NCBI RefSeq assembly: GCF_905171775.1
Contig: NC_053492.1
Span: 189,865,317 to 189,929,316 of the forward strand
DNA length: 64,000 nt
Direction: 5' to 3'
Source of the DNA: Rana temporaria
Lineage: Eukaryota > Chordata > Amphibia > Anura > Ranidae
Part shown: positions 11,402-22,147 of the stretch, piece by piece
Layout of the letters: each line of letters opens with the position of its first letter
Position numbering within the stretch: the first letter of the stretch is position 1
Program-made: the position numbers and the translations under genes
Notes under the pieces: model-generated
The model's input: the letters and a program-made list of their open reading frames with translations, nothing else
Told to the model about the DNA's origin: nothing
The model's database searches: none

Positions 11402-11860
11402 GAGGTGTCATAGAAATCTTGAGGGAAGGAATTAGGGCATAGGCGGCCAAGGAAAGATCTTAAGAGCAAAGGTCCTATATTTTGGGGGAGGAGGAGAAGG
11501 GAGGGGGGATTGGGAGGAGGGAGTAATAGGAGTGAAGACTGTATAGATAAAGACCTGAGGTATGATAAATTATGTGGAATATGTACATACACAGTTTCTA
11601 ACTAGAACATGCTACTTAGTATTTGCTTACATGATATTAAACCATTCCAATTCAATTTTCACCATATTTTCACCCAACCAGTCTGGGTGTTTGTACTTTT
11701 TTTTAACTCTTTTTTTTCTAAAACCCAGAAATAGTCACTTGAATCCCAAGTCATGTGATTCACCCTGAAGCCTCTTCCAATAGTGGCGACTAGAAATTGG
11801 AAGTTCCTCTCTTCACATCCCACTGCTCAGAGGACTGGTCTTGTGCCTGCCCACTCATAC

Positions 11861-12314
11861 TTAAAGGACAATGTAAAGCTTCTTTTTTTTTTTTAACAAA
11901 TATGTCATACTTGCCCCTTCTGTGCAGTTGGTTTTGCACAGAGTGGCCCCGATCCTCCACTTCTTGGGTCCCTCAGTGGCGTTCCTGACTCCTCCTCTTC
12001 ACGAGTGCCCCGTTGGCGAGTCGCTCTCCCTCGGGGCACTCATGCAGGCGTGCTCCCATGTCCTGCTACTGCGTCCATTGACACAGACATCAGGACTTGG
12101 TCCCGCCCCCCACTCCTACATCATTGGATTTGATTGACAGTAGCGGGATCCAATGGCTGTGCTGCTATCAAGCTATCCAATCAGGACCCAAGACACTGGC
12201 TGAAGCTTGTCCCTGTACCTGGAAAGACCGGGTTCAGGTAAGTAAAATGGGGGGGTTCTGGGGAGCTGCTGCATCACAGGAGGTTTTTCACCCTAATGCA
12301 TACAATCCCTTTAA
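11861..12314. mobile_element. piggyBac-type MITE flanked by TTAA
   Basis: The element runs from 'TTAAAGGACAATGTAAAG' to 'CATACAATCCCTTTAA'; the ends are imperfect inverted repeats that each include TTAA, the piggyBac target. It has no coding capacity. It interrupts the L1 3' UTR and resembles the copy at 52103-52551. Confidence 0.55.
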
Positions 12315-12484
12315 AATCAAACTCCAGGTTATTTTGCTTTTGAAGAGAAAAGGATTAGAGTCTCTATGAGGTGTTTTTTTTTTTTTATTATTATTGTTTT
12401 CTGTACTTCTATTGGGGATATTTCCCCCTCACTTCTTGTCAGGAAATGTAAAGAAATATCTCCCACAAGGACTTAGCTAAAAAT

Positions 12485-12683
12485 TTTAGTTAGGAGGGAA
12501 AATACACAATAAGGGGAATTAACCCCTACATTTTTCACTATATTCTAGATGGACTCAGTGTCTTCTCTCTTTTTTTTTTTTTCACAACTCCTTGTTTTTG
12601 TATACTTAAGTAAATACACAATAAGGGGACTTAACACCTATATTTCTCACTATATTTTAGAGGGACTTAGTGTTTTTCTTTTT

Positions 12684-12721
<38 letters not shown>

Positions 12722-13070
12722 CTCCCTCCTGGTTTGGTACACTTATGTAAACACACAATAAGGGGAATTAACCCCTACATTTCTCACTATATTCTAGTAG
12801 GACTTAGTGTTTCCTTTTTTTTTTTTTTTTTTTTTTTTTTCACAACTCCTTCTTGTTTTTGTATACTAAAGTAAATACACAATAAGGGGAATTAACCCCT
12901 ATATTTTTCACTATATTTTAGAGGGACTTAGGGTCTTTTTTTTTTTTTTTTTTAACAACCCCCCCTGGTTTTGTACACTCAAGTAAATACACAATAGGGG
13001 GATTAATCCCTACACTTCTCACTATATTCTAGCAGGACTTAGTGTTTTTTTTTTTTTTTTTTTTTTTCTC
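12485..13070 (+). repeat. Tandem repeat, about five units of 115-135 bp
   Basis: Each unit has 'taaatacacaataagggg', then 'ttaacccctacatttctcac', then 'tattctagaggacttagtgt', a T-run of variable length, and 'acaactcc'. The length differences come largely from the T-runs. Copies start near 12494, 12608, 12742, 12868 and 12980. Confidence 0.8.
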
Positions 13071-13100
13071 CCTCCTCTCTCTCTCCTTTCCTATCTCTCC

Positions 13101-13131
<31 letters not shown>

Positions 13132-13136
13132 TACAT
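13071..13136 (+). repeat. Pyrimidine (CT)n microsatellite
   Basis: A run dominated by 'ctctctctct' and 'cctctctcc' follows the last T-run of the tandem array. Confidence 0.8.
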
Positions 13137-13383
13137 GTCCCCCCCCCCTCCATTCACAGTAGGTACAGGTAGTGTGGCCCTATCTCTGGGTATCTCCCAT
13201 GGAGAGTGGAAAGGGAAGGATTGGCCCTGGGGTGGAATAATGGAGAAGTCCAGGAGTAGTACGTAGTATTGGTAGAAGAAGATACAGTTTTTTGCTCAAT
13301 GAAAAGGGTACATTTTGAGACCATATATGTCAGTCTGTATATTGATTTTATGTTGTATTAATTGTACTGTTTTGTAAAAAATG

Positions 13384-13389
13384 AATAAA
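13384..13389 (+). promoter_or_regulatory. Polyadenylation signal AATAAA of the L1 copy
   Basis: AATAAA lies about 10 bases before an A-run of nearly 30 bases, as expected for the 3' end of an L1 insertion. Confidence 0.6.
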
Positions 13390-13645
13390 AGATTTTTGAA
13401 AAAAAAAAAAAAAAAAAAAAAAAAAGGAGGGAAAAATTTAGACCAGGCATGTAAAACTCAAATAAACAGTGAGCTGAATTTAGAGGACTAAATCAAGGGG
13501 CCCACATTATTTCCACTACTAATTCCAAAAATCATTATGATACTTTTGGAACACATTATAGCAAATTTGCAACCTACAATATTAAATTACAGAGAAATGG
13601 GCTGTGAAGCATTTAACAGTAAAAGTAGGTGAGTAAAAAGTAAGC

Positions 13646-13852
13646 ATTCACACTTCAGCGTTTTGAATCGCGGGCAGATTTGCTGTGATTCTGCGTGCGA
13701 TTTCAAAGCAGCAATGTGTGAATGACAAATCGCAGAACAAACATTTGAGATGTCATTCATTTAAATGGCACTTAAAATTGCGATTCGGATTTGTCATTCA
13801 CACCTCACCACTGTAGAATCGTGGCAAATCAAAACGCTGAGGTGTAAATGTA
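13646..13852. mobile_element. Palindromic MITE of about 207 bp
   Basis: The ends 'ttcacacttcagcgttttga' and 'tcaaaacgctgaggtgtaaa' are inverted, and the interior ('tgtgaatgacaaatcgca' / 'gcgattcggatttgtcattc') continues the symmetry. No target duplication was resolved. Confidence 0.6.
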
Positions 13853-14353
13853 ATCTATAGGACTGTAGAAAATGGAGTAAGAAGGCCACATATGGCCCTT
13901 TAAACATCAGTTTCACATCATATTGGTTTAGATCTTTTGACAATGTTTTTTATTGCATGTCTATGAATCAATGCTTTCACACAATGGGCCAGATTCACAA
14001 AGCACTTACGCCGACATATCTAGAGATGCGCGGCGTAATTGAAAAATGCGCCGCGCGTATCTTTGCGCCTGATCCTCAAAACTAGATACACCCGAAAAAC
14101 ATTTCTTTCCGTCCGACGTAAAACGATTACACCGGCGCATCTTGGAGCGCAAAATACGCCTGACACACCATTGTTTTGATAGGCAAAGATGCAAATGAGG
14201 GAGATACGGCGATCCACAAAATTAAGTTTGTGCGGCGTAGGCTACGCCCTGTGCGCATCTGTTAGTTTCCCGGTGGGAAGTTACACTTTATAAAAGGTGC
14301 CCTAACTTTGCTCCAGCCGTGTAAACCATTAAGGAAGAGCTGAGCACACACAC

Positions 14354-15569
14354 TTGCCGGACTACAATCTGTATGCCAACATGCCAGGGGCATCCATGCT
14401 CATAACTATACTAGTGACTTTAGAGACGCAAAGAAGGAGGAGGGAACAGAGAAGGAGGAGGAGGAGGGCACAGGAGAGGATATACTGCAGACGCCTAGAT
14501 GTCTTTGGCATGACTGCTTCTGAGGTGTATCGCAACTTCAGATTCAACCCGTGAAGCCATCCTGGAAATAACCAGAACCCTGCAGGATGACATCACCAGC
14601 CCAACACACCGCTCACATGCAGTGGAGCCACTGATCAAGGTCCTGGCAACACTCCATTTCCTTGCCACTGGCTCTTTTCAGCGCACAAGTGGAGGTGTGG
14701 CTGGGATGTCACAATCCTTCATTAGCAGATGTGTGCACCAAGTAGTCCCTGCAATCCTGAGACGCATTGCCAACCAAATCATCAAACCCACCCAGGAGGT
14801 CCAGCGAATGAAGACAATTACAGATTCTTACAAAATTGCCAGATTCCCACGCACTGTGGGGGCCATTGATTGCACACATGTGGCACTACAGCCTACCCCA
14901 TGAAACAGAGCACATGTACCGCAATCGGAAGCATTGGCACTCAATCAATGTACAGGTGATAGTGGATGCCCAATACCTCATATGGCATGTCCGTGCCAAA
15001 CACCCAGGATCCAGCCATGACAGCTTCATATACAATCAAAGCGACATCCCAAGACAACTCGAACAGAACGTGTATAGGGACAGCTGGCTGGTTGGTGAGT
15101 GACATGGGTGTCAGGTAGGATTGCCCCCCCCCCCATGATGCAGACATCACGAGGGGCACATGCATGACTAACATCCTCCTGTCTTTTCCCTTCCAGGTGA
15201 CTCTGCATATGCACTGGGACCCCATCTCATGACTCCATTCCGGAACCCCCAAACCCCAGGAGAGGAAAGATACAATGAAGCACACATACGTACCCGTGCA
15301 GTGGTGGAACCCACCTTTGGCCTCCTGAAGTCCCGTTTCCGATGCCTGGATAAGTCTGGGGTACCCTGTTGAATTCCCCAGACTTTGTGTGCCAGATCAT
15401 CGGTGCATGTTGCATGCTGCACAACTTTGCCTTGAGAAGGGGCCTGGAGATTGACATACGTGATGACCTGACCCCTGAACCAGACATTCCCCCCCTAACC
15501 CAGGGTACCCCGTCTACTGAGGGAAGAGCAGCCAGGAGACGCCTCGCAGAAGGCATCTTTGCACAGTAA
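14354..15569 (+). pseudogene. Harbinger DDE transposase (HARBI1-like), frameshifted, with one intron
   Basis: This would encode the nuclease that cuts at the Harbinger ends. The N-terminal part has an arginine-rich stretch, then 'LATLHFLATGSFQ' and 'SQSFISRCVH', the helix-turn-helix region of HARBI1-like proteins. Catalytic blocks follow: 'VGAIDCTHV' (first Asp), 'PGSSHDSFI', 'GDSAYALGPHLMTPF' (second Asp) and 'TRAVVEPTFGLLKSRF' (Glu). Reading requires one-base shifts near 14548, near 14895 and in a G run near 15358. A GT-AG intron at 15095-15196 joins W-L-V-G to D-S-A in frame. The catalytic residues seem present, so only the frameshifts kill it. The start codon choice is provisional. Confidence 0.85.
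15095..15196 (+). other. Intron of the Harbinger transposase gene
   Basis: The donor is G|GTGAGT and the acceptor follows a pyrimidine tract at TTCCAG|GT. Removing these 102 bases restores the conserved G-D-S block. The frames on either side differ and only splicing joins them correctly. Confidence 0.8.
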
Positions 15570-15639
15570 ACACACACATTAAACATGATGAAAAGAATTT
15601 TCCCAAATGGGGTTATTGCGCAGCTCAAAAGGAAAGAGG

Positions 15640-16130
15640 AAATACCATGTAATAAAAAAGTTGTGTTTATTCACATGTTAAAAAGTGGACAAAAATTGGG
15701 TAGCATAAATGGATGGAGCATGAGTTGTATCAAGTACACAAACAGCGTTTACATAAATGTATAACAAGCAGTACACAAACAATGTTTATACAGTCAAAAA
15801 TGTGCATTGTAGTAAAAACAATCTAACGAACGTTTCGACCTTTGAAGGTCTTCTTCAGAGAGTTTGTGTGGCTGGAAAGGAACATATAGTGGTTAGACAT
15901 CTCATGATCATAGTTTAGGTAATAAGAGATACATTGTTGGTTTTACAAAAAGCCCTTTGGCTAGAGGAGCAGTGTGCAAAAGGATGTAATGAAAGCAAAA
16001 AGTCAAAAAATTAAGCAAATTCGTGTGCAACATTGCAAACAAAAGTATCTTAAATAAATTTTTTAATTTTAAATTTTTAGTTTTTAATTATTAATTCCTT
16101 TACCTTGATGATGTGTCTCAATGATGTGAT
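15640..16130 (-). mobile_element. Candidate Penelope-like (pLTR-type) insertion inside Harbinger
   Basis: Between the convergent genes is AT-rich sequence unlike its surroundings. On the minus strand it has CTGAAGA, a hairpin and GAAAC, then a long AT-rich stretch with AATAAA ('tgaataaacacaact') near 15660. The same order occurs in the insertion at 53009-53426. The boundaries are approximate and no target duplication was resolved. Confidence 0.35.
15832..15858 (-). ncRNA. Hairpin-GAAAC motif, hammerhead-ribozyme-like
   Basis: The minus strand has CTGAAGA (fits CUGANGA), one extra A, a perfect 4-bp stem GACC/GGTC with a 6-base loop, then GAAAC. A canonical hammerhead would lack the extra base, so activity is uncertain. 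Confidence 0.4.
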
Positions 16131-16542
16131 GCACACACACATTAAACATGGCACAATGAGAATGCACGCATGCACACCACTGTGGTCCCTAGCACACACA
16201 CCCCACATGCACATCGAATTGGATTAGACCCAAGTAAACCAAATGGTATTAAGGAGCAGCAACGCCACGCCACGGCTCCAATTATGTCACTGTGCATTCA
16301 TACACCATTCACATGGACCTGGGATCACTTCTCCCTGGTCCTGGGGATCCCTACTCCACCAAAACTGAGGGTGACACCCTTTTTCATCAGGAATGTCACC
16401 CCCACATTCATACATCATTCACACACATAAAACAAATCATAATCACAGTATAAAATCATTAAAAAAAAAGAACATCCCAAAAGATCAATGTCGGCGTGAG
16501 CTACGCCTGGGCCGGCCACGACCACAGCCCCTCAGGGGAGAC

Positions 16543-17890
16543 TCATGGGGGGGGAGCAGGGGAAGGAGGAGCCTCCCCGGGTGGCTGCCCACCTGCTGGC
16601 CTGCCCTCCAAGGCCACGGCTATCCTGTTGAGGCCCAGAGTGAGGGCTGCTGTATTGGCCTGGACAGCCTGGGTGTTGTCCTGGACAGCCTGGGTCAGGG
16701 CAGTCACCTCCAGGGCCACGCCTGTTGTGGCGGACTGCAGCTCACAAAAGCAATTTATAAGTGCTAAAGAATTTGTGCCCACCTCACTGACCAACTCCTT
16801 GATGGAGGCCAGGCTCTCCTCCATCTGGGCCAAAGTCCGGGTAACCTGACCCAGATGGTGTGTCTGAAGGGCCTGGTCCCTCTGCAGATTTGCAGGCAGG
16901 AACTCGGCCACCACCCTGGTCTTCTGGGTGGCCTTCCTGCCTGCAGTTGAGTCTTGTAGCCTGGGAGCAGGGGAGCCCCCTGGGGGGGGGCTGTTGGGGG
17001 AGGAGTGGGAGGGACTACCCCTGATGGTGGCCTGACTGCCTCCAGATGAGGCTTGTGGTCTGGGAGCAGGGGATCCCCCTGGGGGGTAGCCCTGTTGGGG
17101 GAGGAGTGGGAGGAACTACTCCTGATGGTGGCCTGACTGCTGTCAGCTGCAAGGGAATCCTGATCCCAACACAACACAACTTCTCTGGCAATGTCCATCC
17201 GGTCATCCACAACCTCCCCCCCCTCATCCTCCTCCCCCTGAACCTCCTCATGAGGGGAGTTGTGGCCACTCCCCTGCCCTGGGGACTCCGGCCTTTCTGG
17301 GGGCTCCTCAGCAGCCTGATGTCCTGGGGGTGGTGCAGCCTGGCCTGATGGCCCAGCAATCTCCTGGCCATCTGTGGATGACACAAAACATAAACAGGTT
17401 GGAGGATCCACACACTTGGCACATATTCCCTTCCCCCACCCACACATGCTACTCACCAGATATAAAAAAAAAAAACTTACCTGTCCTCACAGCATCATCA
17501 GAGTCAAAGCCAGGCAGGCCCACCACTTGCTGGCTATGGAAGCACCTGGCCACCGCACGTTCCTCCTCAGTCCACCTTACGGTGCAAGGTGGACCTCCTC
17601 CAGTGCCCGTGGCATGGGCATTTACCTTGGCCAACTTAACACGGACAAGGCTCCTAAAATCATTGATCTTCTTGGAAATCCCACTGGGGGTCCTTTTCTC
17701 CCCCCCCCTCCGCATTGATCCGATCCGTAATCTCCTGGATTATCGCCCTCTTCCTGGTCAGGGTGATGTCCCGGCTGTCAGGGCCATGCAAAAATCGCCC
17801 AAATTGGGTGATCGCCCTGGCAAGTAAGTGCTTCTCAGGCACCGAGAAGTTAAGCTTCCTTCTCTTAGGTGCCATCTCACCACACAGCAC
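16543..17890 (-). pseudogene. Harbinger Myb/SANT-like DNA-binding protein gene, frameshifted, with one intron
   Basis: The minus-strand gene probably starts at the methionine near 17875 ('MAPKRRKLNFSVPEKHLL'). Exon 1 encodes a Myb/SANT-like domain ('VRWTEEERAVARCF' near its end), which in Harbinger systems helps the transposase bind DNA and enter the nucleus. A frameshift lies in the C run near 17705. A GT-AG intron (17480 to 17372) leads to exon 2, a proline/serine/acidic linker with internal duplications ('SSHSSPNRATPQG', 'PPTPPPTAPPQG'). After another shift near 16915 comes a C-terminal helical stretch ('ALINCFCELQSATTGVAL') ending at TGA 16543-16545. It is convergent with the transposase gene. 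Confidence 0.75.
17372..17480 (-). other. Intron of the Harbinger SANT-like gene
   Basis: On the minus strand the donor is CAG|GTAAG and the acceptor CCACAG|AT. The intron is 109 bases long and has a long T-run just after the donor. Confidence 0.7.
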
Positions 17891-18569
17891 TCAGCAACAA
17901 ACAGACACAAAATTCAAACAGAACAAACAAACACAAAAACACAGAACAAACAAAAAAAGACACAGAACAAACACACACAAAAATCAGACAGCAAAAACCA
18001 GACACCAAAAAAAAAAAAACAAGCAGACAGCTAATACAAATTCAAACAAAAACACAGAAGAAACAGACACAAAAAACACTCAGAAAATACACACAGCTAC
18101 TGCAACCTCCTACTACAATAAGTCTTTAATCTAACAATACTACACTAACCAACAAACAGCCACAAACAACAGAACAAAAGCACCTTACTTTAGGAAAGGG
18201 AACACAGGGATGTACTTTTGCAATGGAAGTGCGTTTGTGTGGGGCTATTTATACACAGGGCGTATCTCACTAAGTATGCTTGGCCTTTTTCCTATCTCAC
18301 TGATTGCGCCGGGCCGAGTTCTGCGCATGCCCAGTGAGGTGCAGATTCGTGCGCGCATGCACAGTACGGCCGGCCCTTCATTTGCATGGGGTCATGGCTC
18401 ATTTCAATGGAGCACGCCCACTTCCTTCCCACTTGCAATTACCCCGCCTTACGCCTCGGTATTTACGTTACGCTGGCGCAAATTTGGGCGCGAATGCGCT
18501 GTGGATAACTTAAATGACATACGTTACGACTAACTAAATATACGCCGCTCTACGTGAATCTGGCCCAAT

Positions 18570-19064
18570 ATGAACACAGCTTCTACCTAATTGTCCAATT
18601 AAGTTATATTTTTATTTTTACTATAATATTATAGTTTTGTGAATCTTGGGCAAAATCCTTGATAAATAAGAGAGCAGAGAACTAGACCAGACCTCCCTAC
18701 CCCAAGAGCGGCATACCAGACCCCCCCCAACTGGCCCGGACGCCCCCCCGACCAGACCGGACCCCCCACAACCGTGAGCGGCAGCAGGTGACCCGGGGAC
18801 CTACATGGGTGGCAGAGTGGGACATTGCGGTGGTAGAGTGGGAGGACACACAGACGTGGACAGATGTGGCGTTGGACATCCAACGGGATCGGGAGGGGGA
18901 AGGCTGACAGGGAGAGGCAGCAGATAAGTGAATTACAGACCGCAGGGGAGAGTGTGACAAACTGATTAGTGAAGGGGGACTGAAGTTGACTGACTGCTAG
19001 TGTCACTTTACAAGGGGAGGCTGTGCAGAGTGACAGAGATACAAACTACAAAACCTAACTGACA
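18570..19064 (+). other. Probable 5' region of a CR1-type LINE
   Basis: No ORF of note. C-rich runs ('gaccccccccaac', 'cgcccccccgacc') and purine-rich sequence lead into the minisatellite and then the CR1 ORF1 relic, so it is probably the LINE 5' UTR. This is inferred from position only. Confidence 0.3.
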
Positions 19065-19650
19065 CTGTATGTGAGTACCTGAGTATTGTGTGTACCTGAG
19101 TATTGTGAGAATTTTGAGCACCTGAGTATTGTGAGTACCTGAATATTGTGTGTACCTGAGCATTGTGTGTACCTGAGTATTGTGTGTATCTGAGTAATGG
19201 AAGTACTGGAGTACTGGAAGTGTATTGTGAGCACCTGAGTATTGGAAGTGTATTGTACCTGTGTATTGTGAGTATTTGAGTAGTAAGTGTGTATTGTTAG
19301 TACATGATTGTTGGGTGTATTGTGAGTACCTGGGTATCGTGAGTGCCTGAGTACCTGTGTATTGACAGTATTGTGAGTGCACATGGACTGTGAGGGCACG
19401 TGGACTGTGAGGGCACGAGTGCACGAGTGCTGTGAGTGCACGTGGGCTGTGAATACACGTAGACTGTGAGTGCAAAAGTGCCGTGAGTGCATGTGGGCTG
19501 TGAGTGTACGTCTACTGTGAGTCCACATGGACTGTGAGTAAACGAGTGCTGTGAGTGCACATGGGCTGTGAGTGCACATGGACTGTGAGTGCACGTGTGC
19601 TGCGAGTACCTGTGTATTGTCTTGTTGAGAACCTCTGTATTGTTGAGTAT
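19065..19650 (+). repeat. Two-part minisatellite
   Basis: The first part (19065-19380) repeats 'gagtacctgagtattgtg' with variation. The second (19375-19610) repeats 'gtgagtgcacatggactgt' and 'gtgagtgcacgagtgct'. Reading frames of 150-180 codons on the minus strand are translations of this array and are not genes. Confidence 0.85.
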
Positions 19651-19689
19651 TAGTGTCAGGAAGCTAGTTGTTAGTTAATTTGGACAGAG

Positions 19690-20206
19690 TATAACCCCTA
19701 TTAAATTAGTAGGTAGGTTGCCCAGCGGGTGTGGAGATGTGACTTGGTGGACATATTGTGGCATGTATGCGTTCCTTGATCATCCAATTGAGGCAGAATA
19801 CTGCTGTGCAATATGTAAGCACATTGTTTCCCTGGAAGCCCAGGTTCTGAATCTAGGGAACAAGTTGTCAACACTGAGAAGTCCCTACATACTAAAGGAG
19901 AGTTGGGATCGTATCAGACAGGTGCTGTCAGGGGCCAGCACAGAGGTGGGTGGAGACAACGAGGGGCAGGCACCAAACCAAAGTATATGGGTGACAGTCA
20001 GGAAGGATAGAGGGGAAAGAGTCAGGGAGGCCAGTCCTGGGCTGGAACATCCCAATAAATATGACATTGGTAAAAACCAGTCAGGGACCAGCACTGCTGA
20101 AGCTGAGTGACTCCCCTAGCTGCCATGGGAATGACTCCTCCAGTAAGGGAAAGGAAAGACAGATTCTGGCGGTAGGGGACTAAATTCTTAGAATGATAGA
20201 GATGGC
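19690..20206 (+). pseudogene. CR1-type LINE ORF1 relic
   Basis: The frame includes cysteine pairs ('YCCAICK'), a helix-forming run 'SLEAQVLNLGNKLSTL' and, after a frameshift near 20150, 'RQILAVGD' followed by a stop and 'ILRMIEM'. The last matches the start of the esterase-like domain found in CR1/L2 ORF1 proteins. An hAT element inserted at 20207 interrupts it. The relic continues at about 20640-20775 ('RGAFKLSDGGGPGG'). Confidence 0.55.
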
Positions 20207-20639
20207 CAGTGGCGGCTGGTGCTCAAATTTCTTTGGGGGGCGCAAACAAAGGGGGAAAAAAAACAATTGCCCATCAAATGCAGCTACTGTGCCCATCAAA
20301 TAAAGCCACTGTGCCCATCAAACACAGCCACTTTGCCCATCAAAGGCAGCCACTGTGCCCATCAAATGCAGCCACTGTGCCCATCAATTGTCGCCACTGT
20401 GCCATGCCATCAATTGTCACCACTGTGCCATCAATTGTCGCCACTGTGCCATGCCATCAATTGTCGCCACAGTGCCATGCCAAACGCAGCCACTGTGCCA
20501 TCAATTGTCACCACTGTGCCATCAATTGTCACCACTGTGCCCATCAATTGTTGCCACTGTGCCCATCAATTGTCGCCACTGTGCCCATCAATTGTGCCCT
20601 GTAAAATGCTGCCAGATTTCCCCCCCTGTCCGAAAAGTT
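20207..20639 (+). mobile_element. hAT-type element fragment with 24-bp minisatellite
   Basis: It begins CAGTGGCGGCTGGTGCTC, a typical hAT terminus, and contains an array of 'gcccatcaattgtcgccact' units from about 20265 to 20595. The right terminus is missing; the sequence returns to the CR1 relic after 'ccctgtccgaaaagtta'. A related, inverted copy ends at 48221. Confidence 0.6.
20265..20597 (+). repeat. Minisatellite, 20-25-bp unit (GCCCATCAATTGTCGCCACT)
   Basis: Fifteen or so units with 'ccactgtgcccatcaa' at their core. The early units end in 'atgcagccactgtg' or 'aaagccactgtg', the later ones in 'attgtcgccactgtg'. The same unit recurs inverted at 45895-46330 and 47902-48150. Confidence 0.85.
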
Positions 20640-20777
20640 AGAGGAGCTTTTAAACTAAGCGACGGGGGAGGACCTGGAGGTAGAGATAGTCAGCTCGAAA
20701 CATATTCCAGAGGGTAGTACTGGGGGCATTAGTGGTAGGTTGACTAAAGCACCTAAACCCAAGGTAAGTATAGTAAC
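20640..20777 (+). pseudogene. Continuation of CR1-type ORF1 relic
   Basis: A short frame containing 'RGAFKLSDGGGPGG' continues the LINE on the far side of the hAT insert. It is followed by another hAT copy at 20778. Confidence 0.4.
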
Positions 20778-22143
20778 TAGTGATGAGCTTCGAGTTCGAG
20801 TCAAACTCATGTTCGACTCGAACTTTGCCTGTTCGCCCGTTCGGCGAACAGCGAACAATTTGGGGTGTTTGCGGTAAATTCGAAAAGCCACGGAACACCC
20901 TGTAAAAGTCTATGGGAGAAATCTAAAGTGCTCATTTTAAAGGCTTATATGCAAGTTATTGTCATAAAAAGTGATTGTGGACCCGGGTCCTGCCCCAGGG
21001 GACATGTATCAATGCAAAAAAAGTTTTAAAAACTGCAGTTTTTTCAGGAACAGTGATTTTAATAATGCTTAAAGTGAAACAATAAAAGTTAAATATTCCT
21101 TTAAATTTCGTACCTAGGGGTGTGTAAAGTATGCCTGTAAAGCAGCACTTGTTTCCCGTGCTTAGAACTGTCCCTGCACAAAGTGTCATTTCTGAAGGAA
21201 AAAAAGTCATTTAAAACCACTCGCGGCTATAATGAATTGTCAGCTCTTGGCAAAACACAGAAAAGGCATTGAAAGTCATTGAGAAGAAAAAAAATGCGTG
21301 GGGGTCTCCCCAAATTCAATTACCAGGCCCTTCAGGTCTGCTTTGGATATTAAGGGGAACTCCACCCCAAATTTAAAAAAAATGACGAGGGGTTCCCCCC
21401 AAATATCCATACCAGACCCTTTATCCGAGCACGCAACCTGGCAGGCCGCAGGAAAAGAGGGGGGGACGAGAGAGCGCCCCCCGAACCGTACCAGGCCACA
21501 TGCCCTCAACATTGCAAGGGTACTTTAGGGGTCTGTGACCCCTCAAAGCACCATGTCCTCATGTTGATGGAGACAAGGGTCTCATCCCCACAACCCTTTC
21601 CCGGTGGTTGTGGGGGTGTGCGGGCGAGGGGCTTATCGGAATCTGGAAGACCCCTTTAACAAAGGGGACCCCCAAATCCCATCCCCCCCATGTGAATTGG
21701 TAATGGGGTACATTGTACCCCTACCATTTCACAAAGAAAGTGTAACAAATTGTAAAAAAAAAAAAAACAGACACCGTTGGGAAAGTCCTTTATTAAAAAA
21801 AAAAAAAAGATTCCAGCGGTCTCCGCTCCAACGCTGTCGGTATCCTGCGATGGGTGATCTCCTCTCCGGGGTCCTGCGTTACATATGAGGGGGGCGGGGT
21901 CACCCACCCGTCACTGGGAAAGCTTGAATTTTCCCTTGCGTCAGAGGGGGACGGGGGTCACGTGACGGGTGGCCCCGCCCTCACCTACATAAGAGCTGTC
22001 ACTTTGCTCCCACCACATCATTCCCAGCATGTCTCCGGTGGAGGCATTTCATCACTGGATCCTGGACCTGGATGAAGAGGAGATCTTCTCATCACTGGAC
22101 CCCGGAGAGGAGATCACCCATCGCAGGATACCGACAGCGTTGG
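20778..22143 (+). mobile_element. hAT-family foldback copy (TAGTGATGAGC type), right part missing
   Basis: The left terminus TAGTGATGAGCTTCGAGTTC matches the terminal repeat of the complete copy at 40255-42064, and the internal blocks follow the same order. Near its right side an inner inverted pair (21828-21873 and 22097-22143: 'tcggtatcctgcgatgggtg' and its complement) shows another palindromic core. The copy stops at 22143 where a different foldback begins. No ORF is credible. Confidence 0.65.
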
Positions 22144-22147
22144 GCCG

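Larger units (their letters stand above)
11402..13426 (+). mobile_element. L1-type 3' UTR and poly(A) tail
   Basis: The segment between the ORF2 stop and the A-run at about 13399-13426 ends 'tgtactgttttgtaaaaaat' and AATAAA (13384-13389), a common arrangement for L1 3' ends. It is interrupted by a TTAA-flanked MITE at 11861-12314 and carries about five copies of a 115-135-bp tandem repeat. Confidence 0.55.
13986..18566 (+). mobile_element. PIF/Harbinger DNA transposon, nearly complete, two genes
   Basis: The ends GGGCCAGATTCAC and its exact reverse complement GTGAATCTGGCCC bound 4,581 bp. They are flanked by the 3-bp repeat AAT (13983-13985, 18567-18569), which fits the 3-bp duplications of Harbinger elements. 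Inside are a plus-strand DDE transposase gene and, facing it, a minus-strand Myb/SANT-like gene, the two-protein set known for Harbinger. A 0.5-kb insertion carrying a hammerhead-like motif sits between their 3' ends. Both genes have frameshifts, so this copy is inactive, though only mildly decayed. The first 370 and last 670 bases are non-coding, with an A/C-rich tract at 17885-18110. Confidence 0.9.

Noticed and set aside
17715..18134. Lys/Gln/Thr/Asn-rich frame of 139 codons
   Set aside because: It lies over the start of the Harbinger SANT gene on the opposite strand and an A/C-rich non-coding tract.
19008..19594. Minus-strand frames of 87-179 codons rich in His/Ser/Thr
   Set aside because: They are products of the two-part minisatellite at 19065-19650.
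20265..20597. Short regularly spaced repeats that might suggest a CRISPR array
   Set aside because: Units are contiguous with no unique spacers, and the sequence context is eukaryotic; it is a minisatellite.
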